64,000 bases of DNA from Azadirachta indica (taxonomy: Eukaryota > Streptophyta > Magnoliopsida > Sapindales > Meliaceae): the NCBI GenBank assembly GCA_022749755.1, contig CM040442.1, positions 12,932,457 through 12,996,456 of the forward strand. Reading direction: 5' to 3'. Below the pieces are notes generated by a model that saw only the letters and a program-made list of their open reading frames with translations, did no database searches and was not told where the DNA came from. Position numbers and translations under genes: made by a program. Every line of letters begins with the position of its first letter. Position 1 is the stretch's first letter. Of the stretch, positions 57,985 through 64,000 are shown in pieces.

Positions 57985-58190
57985 AGTACAAAAAATAAGC
58001 CATCATCTTATCGAGTAATTAGGTCTCACGCTTAGGTAAGGGTAGAGAACTTGCGTTAAAAAGTAAGCATAAGGCTAAAAAAAAAAAAGAAAACCCAAAT
58101 TCTTACCGAGTAACTGGGCCTCACACTTAGGTAAGTGTAGAGAAGTCCTATCAAAAGGTAAAAGTAGGGCAATTTAAAAAAAAATGTCTA
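57985..58190 (+). repeat. Two tandem units of about 105 bp
   Basis: CTTATCGAGTAATTAGGTCT at 57998 and CTTACCGAGTAACTGGGCCT at 58102, each followed by CAC.CTTAGGTAAG.GTAGAGAA and an AAAAGGTAA/AAAAAGTAA end. They lie in the 3' untranslated region of the relic, where related plant elements carry such units. Confidence 0.75.
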
Positions 58191-58924
58191 AATAAATAAG
58201 TGTGGGGCTGTGTATATTCTCCGCACACAAAAGATGTTGGATAGGAAATGGAGAGGTGAATAAAGAAAGGAAGCATTGGATCGAAGAAAAAGTTCTAACA
58301 AGATTAAGGTAATTAGGGTGCTGGAACTTTACTTAAAAAATCTAAAATCCCCTACCTTTACCTTGGCCTATCATTACAAGCCGTACAAGTTTTAAAGATC
58401 CTTAATGAAATGTCCTAATTCATTAGTAGAGAGTGACTTGAAGACTAAGTGTATAGAGTTTCCTAAGTGTTCAAATTGAGCTTAATTGTGAGTATAATCT
58501 AATTTGAATTAAAAGACAATCAAGGATGAGTGGCACGCACGAGGAACCTTTGGGTAAAATGATTTTTGTTCTTCAAGTTATATTACGGGATGAATGACTG
58601 CATTTTAAAAGTTTCTTAATATAAGTAGAATAGTTGATCTATGAGGTTTGATATTGCTTTGACAAAAGGGTTGCTCAATTGTTAATTTATCTCAATTGTA
58701 AAATTTTCTTGGATAATTTTCCCCCAACTCTTTTTCATATTGGTTTGATTTGGTTGAGGACAAGCAAATATGCAAGTGTGGGGGTATTTTTTTGAATTCA
58801 AAGGGACATTATAAAAATTTTTGATAATACAAAAAGTTTTCTAAGAAATATACAATATCCTGTAATATATTGGCCATCGAGTAGTTAGCTATCCAACCAA
58901 ATCTGCATCAGCCAATTCTGTTCT

Positions 58925-59740
58925 ATTGGAAATTGGCAGGTCGTACACTAAATAAGCCAATCTTTTCTAATATGTCTAGGGAATATGTCCGTTGACAAAT
59001 GGGTAGAAGATTAATTGCATAAAATAAGCAACCAAAAACTCGAATATGACAACAAATGGGTGCCTTTTGGTGTAAAATTTCATATAGAGACGTGTGAGAA
59101 AATAATGGTGTTAGATATTGGTTTATGAGATAACAGGTAGTTTATGTGATTTCCCACCAAATTTTTGAAGGCATATTTGGTTGAAATCGAAGTGCACGAC
59201 CCACATTCAAGAGATGACGGTGTTATTGCTCCACTACATCATTTTGTTGATGTGTACTAGTGCAACAATGCAAAAAGAAAAAAGAAAGTTTTCTCTTCAT
59301 TAGAAAAGGAGAATATTGACGTGAATTCATTCCCAATTTTAGATTAGGGAGCTTTAATCACACAGTTGAATTGAGATTTTACCTGAGACAAAAAAAAGAT
59401 TTCAATAAAGATTGTGTCTCGGATTTAAAATGTATAAGATAGACCTATATAAAACAAGAAAATCATCCATAATAGTCAAAAATATCTTGCCCCAGTATGA
59501 GAATTAACTCTCTGAGGTCCTTAAATATCGCAATGTGTTAAATGAAAAGATGCAAGTAATAAAATAGAACTACAAGATAATGGTAAACAATTCATTTTGT
59601 TAATGTATAAACATCATAAACATGCTAAGAATAAAAAGTATTTATGAAATTTTCCTTGATAATTCTTAAAGCAGAGTGGATGAAGTGTGCCCCCATCATT
59701 AATTTTAAAGGCTCGAGCTACAATTGATGTCGTGCGCTAG
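58925..59740 (-). pseudogene. Copia-4 integrase
   Basis: A LGHPSS-like region (about 59690) is followed by sequence equivalent to IHCDIWGP with a shifted frame, and FLTIMDDFLVLYRSI. Later, HQQNDVVEQ.HRHLLNVGRA, LRFQPNMPSKIWWE, then LYEILHQKAPICCHIRVFGC LFYA (spaced as in the family) cover the C-terminal integrase. HQQND replaces PQQNG next to the catalytic Glu region. Similarity fades near 58925. Confidence 0.8.
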
Positions 59741-60095
59741 GTGTGGATTTTGGTTAGGTTTAAGGTAGTATAGCCAGTTATATTGCTTGACCAAGCTTAT
59801 TGTCTTCTTTATGACCATGTCTTGCAGCACAAGAATCGAGATAAAAAATTACGTTACATCTTAGTGCTTTAGTGGGCTTGCTAACTGATAAGAAATTAAT
59901 TTAAAATTTTGGAACATGTAGCACCCTACCAAGAACCAAATTAGAGGATATTTTGACGAACCTTTTAGATCTAACCTGTACTTCATCACTATTTGGCAAC
60001 CCAATGACACGATGATCAATGTTTGGTTTAAGATGTGTGGGTGAGAATATGAATATATGATATGTTGCATCATTATCTATGATCCAATATAAAGT
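59740..60095 (-). pseudogene. Copia-4 protease and pre-integrase
   Basis: WIIDNDATYHI (about 60090-60058) corresponds to the active site DSGATHHI, with Ser-Gly changed to Asn-Asp. LKPNIDHRVIGLPNSDEVQV, then KISSNLVLGRVLHVPKF, then LSVSKPTKALRC match the domain in one frame apart from a stop near 59907. IKKTISLVKQYNWLYYL continues toward pre-integrase. Confidence 0.8.
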
Positions 60096-60119
60096 CGAAA
60101 ATGAACCATGCTAACATGT

Positions 60120-61253
60120 ATTACAAGTGGGTGTGACTATACTTGTGGCATTTGCAAGGATTGTTCATTACCATTTCCTTTGTCAAGCAAGGCCATTAGT
60201 TGATTGTACTACTTAGTAGTGAATGTTGCCCCTTCTGTAGTTGGTCCTTTGAGTGAATAAAGGATGTCGGTTTGAACATTGTTTGTAACAGATGTATTAG
60301 TTTCCCTTTCGGCTGCAAGTTCTTTTCGTCAATTCGTAACTTAATGGTAATCCATGCAAGTAGAAATGAGATGGCCTTCTCGTTTGCTATAGTAGACTTA
60401 AGCTGCCTTTTTAGAGTTCTATTTTCCTACACTATAAAAGGTCGATTCATTTTGGCTATGTGTGAGGATTGCATCACATAATGGCCAGCATTTGTATCAC
60501 GCTTGGCAACTACACCTGCTTGTTGTTCTTAATGTATCAAAAGGGCATAGGTCTTATGAGTATCTGGTAGAGGTATCATCATCAAGATTGTTTCTCGAAT
60601 GATTGTGTATGATTCATTTAGTGCCATAAGAAATTGTATATAGCCCGTTATTTTCTTCTTGTTTAGCAAGGGCTTTTAATCCTCCATAACAACAACAAAA
60701 GGGCTTTTGATATCAAAGGCTATGTCATAGTCATTGATTGGTTTTGTCAATTTGAAAGACTTTTTCTTCGTTATTGATGGTTTATAACCGCAACCAACTT
60801 GTCACCAAAACCTTCAATGTTTTAAGAAAATTATCTAATCTTAATGATCACTTGTTCAATGAATAAAGACTCTCTTTACCTAAGTTTATTGTTCTTTTGT
60901 TGTGGGAAGCACGTTTTTCTTCAATAGATGGCTAGATTTCTTGTGCAATTGGTTCACTAATTATAATGGTCAATGAACTTCAATCATCAAGCATCTGAGC
61001 CAGGTCATGAGCAATCCATAATTATTTGCCCAAAGAACAAATTCTGGATTGGCAACCTTTTTTCCATCTTCCTTCATGGTCTTTGATGGTGCTTTAACAT
61101 CTGACATATGGTGACCAAGACTTTTTTGAATAAGTGGCAGAATTTGAGAGCTCTAAAGTAGTTTTCTGTGGTGAGTTTACTAGCAACTAAACTTGAACAG
61201 TGATGAAAGGATTGAATAGATAGTGTAGGTTCAATGTTTGATCTGCAACCATT
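60120..61253 (-). pseudogene. Copia-4 gag
   Basis: It begins MVADQTLNLHYLFNPFITVQ (start 61253), with the typical NPxxxHPSD-like opening, then a frameshift. Further on (about 60650-60540) YIQFLMALNESYTIIRETIL and MMIPLPDTHKTYALLIH match the UBN2 gag region (usually LQFLMGLNDSY...LPxLxxAYSLV). Stops and shifts are frequent. The zinc knuckle was not found with confidence. The open frame 61382-61074 covers part of the start plus LTR sequence. Confidence 0.75.
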
Positions 61254-61262
61254 GCTTTGATA

Positions 61263-61274
61263 CCACAAAGAATT
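61263..61274 (-). other. Copia-4 primer-binding site
   Basis: The complement reads TGGTATCAAAGC, a slightly altered initiator-Met tRNA site, 9 bases before the gag start. Confidence 0.75.
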
Positions 61275-61620
61275 TTTAAGAAAACATACATGGAAGAAGT
61301 TTTTCTGCTTTCTTGATAAAATTTTTTTTAAGCGTACAAGGATTAAATAGATACAAGAAAAGTTTAATAAGGGATGTTGCAAGGAATTATTTGTTTCTAA
61401 AGAGAGATTGATCTTTCAGACATTGAAGATCTTCTAGTTGTTGATTATTTCTTCATTGATTTTTTCCTTTATTATCTAGAGTCAATGAGACATAAAGCAT
61501 CATGATCATTTTCCCTTTAATGATGGTGATTTTCCCTTTATTGACTAGACTTAATGAGATAAAAAAAATTATGATTTATCCTTTTTATCTCTTTCCTTAT
61601 CATAATCAAGGTCTCTCTAT

Positions 61621-62400
61621 CCTGAACAGAAACAACAATCCCTATAAACAAGACTGGTATGCCTCATTCTTTGCCAAACATCGCCTTGGTGCATATAGAG
61701 AGGTATTTCAAATTCCTGATAATGTTACTTTGAGATTGCCCGGGACAAAGGAGTATCCCAGTTGACCATTTGGCAATGAGATTGCCTTTGGTAAGGAACT
61801 TTTCTTCGTCGGGGCAAGATTTCCCTTCTAGCCTAATTTTGCTAGGCTCTTCCATACCTTTGGCATTACCTTATACCAACTACAACTTCAACCTGACATA
61901 TCAATTCAAGGTTGTATGTGACCTGGGTCGAGGTAGGAAACTTTGAGCCCACGGACTATAAAAGTATGTATACAATAAAAAATAACCCCTAGGTTGACGT
62001 GGCTGGTATTATCTACAATCTTGAAATAAGCATAGTGAAATCAGTGAAAGGTAAACCCTTTTATAACAAGGATTGAAAGAATAAGTGATTTTTTGTCGGG
62101 GGTAAAAACAGTTCATCCCTGATGTCGTTAGGTCTTAATGGGAATGTCCCTAATAGCTTTCTAGATGAAAGTTGCTGCTATTTTGATTGTTTTGTGTAGC
62201 TTGATTATTTTTGTATTTTTATTTGCCTGAGATGACTTGTTTCCTTAATGTTATTTGCAACAATTTGGAAGAACAAGCCCTTTCTTGCTTTCATTTTAGA
62301 GAAAAAGATTAAAGGTAGTCGTGCTTTTGCTAACAGCTGGAAAGAACTTGTAGGCGTTGCTGACAACCTCATTGGCTTAGGTATTGTCATTGTTGCCTTG
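61621..62400 (+). pseudogene. Fragment like plant 'putative gypsy type transposon' protein
   Basis: NRNNNPYKQDWYASFFAK is followed by YREVFQIPDNVTLRLPGTKE, then in the same frame after a stop FGNEIAFGKELFFVGARFPF and, after another stop, NFARLFHTFGITLYQLQ. The pattern (a GARFPF-P-FARLF core followed by I-YQLQPN) resembles the N-terminal domain of plant proteins annotated as Transposase_28/putative gypsy type transposon (PF04195-like), of unknown biochemical role. FLAFILEKKIKGSRAFANSW and ELVGVADNLIGL (about 62275-62385) may continue it. Several stops make it a relic. Confidence 0.55.
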
Positions 62401-64000
62401 AACTGAAGAGCTTAGTCAACTGCCAAGTGGGAAGTAAAAATAGGGAAGAGTTACTATTAACAACTCTATAACATGGGACCTCCTCTTTCCAATTTTCTAA
62501 TCATCCCACTAGGACATCTTTAAAATTGAACCACGTTTTGATATTTCGAGAAATATGAATAGGAATTTTTTTAAAAAAAAAATTCTAACTCTAATTAATT
62601 CATGAGTTGCTAAATTGAATATGATTCAAGGTTCTTCTCCAGTTAAGCCTGAAGCATTTCACACTAATTTTCTACTAGTTTTGTAAGATTATATATATAT
62701 AAAAGAACTTATTTGAAAATTAATTTGTTTTATCAGTTGGAAAATTTTGAGGCTAATAGAAAAAAAAATTGCAAAGGGTGTTCTCATTTTCCAATTTACT
62801 TTCTCTATGAATAGAGAAAATAAACTAGTGCTTTGAAAACTTGGAATTTAGACCACTTAACAAGCCACGTGATTTGCTTGAAAAGAGCTAAGAAATCTGT
62901 AGTTTACACGTAAGTTCTAAACGAGTGTCAATACATATATCCTAAATAATTTGTTAGTCGATTTGTAAGTTCTATATGTGTAACCCAATATTATTCTTTT
63001 AAAATTTATTCTTTAACTTTGATTTTAGCTTATAATTTAATGAAGGCTTTAGCTATTTTTTTTTCCATGATATATAAATGCAAGTTTCTTAATTAATGAA
63101 GTAATTATTAGGAGTACTTCATCAGGTAAAGTAAAAGTCTATATATTTGAATGTTAATTCATACTTTTATATGTGTGTGTAGTTTTTTTTCCACTTCAAT
63201 CAAAGAATTTTGTCAGGCCTGGAATGCTCCAAAATCAATTTTCATTCTCATTTATGTGAGAAGTATTATGCTGAATATGTAAGCATCTATCTACCCAGGG
63301 TGGAGTCAAGCGGCCATATCTCAAGTAAATCTAAGTAAATCTAAGTATATCGAGTTCAAACTTTACTACTGAAAATGGGTGGCTTAATTTCACAATTAGG
63401 TTTCCATTTTTTCCGAGTCTTATAGGTTATACTTAATTCTCTACGTAATTACATATCAATTTCATGTAAAATTTGATTTCACACACAAAAGTAAGATGTT
63501 AAATGAGGAAGCAAAATTTAAAAATACAAATATATGTAAAACAAAAAAAATTCTTTTACAAAATGGAAATTATGGCTTTGTACCATCTATGTTATATAAT
63601 CATTAGTATACCAAAATGCTGTCTCTAAATAATTAACACGCATCAATTTTTACCATATATGATGAATTTCTATGTTAACATTATTCACATTTCCTTGGCC
63701 TTTACTTGGTCTTTTCATATAAATCAAAATGTTTTGAATCACCAAAAATAAAATCAGTTGTATTGAAAATATTGCATTCATAGAAAAAATGATGATTTAC
63801 CATACATATATATGTATGCTAGGAACAACATATCTTGGTATCCTTTAATTGAAAATTTATAAAAAGTTATGCGACTTCCTACTATTCTTAGTGAAAACAA
63901 CTTGTCCTCGAAGATCCACAATATTAATTCACAAGCTTATTAGGTCCACGTATGCATTAATGATAAGTTCGAAAAAAGATAATGGTTTTATCCGTACTGA
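62401..64000. other. AT-rich spacer without recognised features
   Basis: No protein similarity, terminal repeats or tandem arrays stand out. A small doublet AAGTAAATCTAAGTAAATCT (63324) and AT runs are the only structures noticed. Confidence 0.5.

Larger units (their letters stand above)
55805..58795 (+). mobile_element. Non-coding LTR-retrotransposon relic (Ty3/gypsy-like)
   Basis: GCAATACCCGCAAGTATACT (55818) and TCGATCATACGAGGAATG (55872) match the typical start of a group of plant LTRs (ACCCGCAAGTGTACGG...). AGGACAAGCAAAT and then GCAAGTGTGGGGGTA (about 58757-58786) match the 3' end of the internal region, with its polypurine tract AAGTGTGGGGG. Between them lie a 180-bp repeat and two GAGTAA-TGGGCCTCAC-type tandem units but no protein. 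The 5' LTR end is not defined, and the 3' LTR is missing. Confidence 0.6.
58890..61620 (-). mobile_element. Copia-4: decayed Ty1/copia element (minus)
   Basis: The minus-strand order from right to left is LTR (about 61620-61275), PBS (61263-61274), gag, protease, pre-integrase and integrase ending near 58925. RT, RNase H and the 3' LTR are absent; the left edge meets the gypsy-like relic. It is the most degraded of the four copia elements, with no open segment longer than about 100 codons. Confidence 0.8.

Overview
The window is about 70% A+T and looks like heterochromatic or intergenic DNA from a eudicot nuclear genome. The evidence is plant Ty1/copia pol relics primed by initiator-Met tRNA (TGGTATCA primer-binding sites), an En/Spm (CACTA) Tnp2 transposase relic, hAT- and Mutator-type non-autonomous elements, and decayed pieces of two plant genes (an O-fucosyltransferase and RACK1). 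One 100-N assembly gap is present. I see no intact host gene and no tRNA, rRNA or CRISPR; almost every recognisable protein segment is broken by stops or frameshifts.

Layout: 1-5 kb is AT-rich repeats ending in a 2.4-kb hAT-like element with a near-perfect 8-bp target duplication. 5.2-12.3 kb holds two small foldback elements and a roughly 320-bp inverted duplication with a 50-bp loop; its right arm is split by a complete minus-strand copia element (copia-1, 6749-12114, TSD CTTTT). 12.7-15.2 kb is a composite of AT-rich elements with GC-rich ends. 17.3-21.9 kb is a rearranged CACTA Tnp2 locus in which the transposase 5' part and its upstream region occur twice, facing each other, as an inverted repeat with arms of about 1.5 kb. 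A Mutator-type MITE follows at 22.2 kb, then a second full-length minus-strand copia (copia-2, 23121-28103), apparently nested in a LINE-like 3' region.

28-44.9 kb is the only part with host-gene character: a 650-bp palindrome, an O-fucosyltransferase pseudogene with a recognisable intron, a RACK1 pseudogene with its intron position retained and its end cut by a CACTA-like element carrying a 35-bp minisatellite, two more TIR/foldback elements, an LTR-like segment, three AGC-rich dispersed modules and a diverged tandem duplication of about 1 kb. After the gap, 45-49 kb is AT-rich repeats. 49.2-54.6 kb is a 5' part of a plus-strand copia (copia-3), cut inside integrase. 54.6-58.8 kb is a patchwork with a second MITE copy, a CACTA end and a non-coding LTR-element relic. 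58.9-61.6 kb is a minus-strand copia relic (copia-4), followed by a fragment resembling the plant 'putative gypsy type transposon' protein.

Nothing here forms a pathway. The window records nested transposition, which allows relative dating. The two features most likely to be active as RNA sources are the inverted duplications at 6.3/12.3 kb and 17.3-21.05 kb, which could make long hairpin or convergent double-stranded RNA. All similarity figures are by-eye estimates, and no database search was possible.
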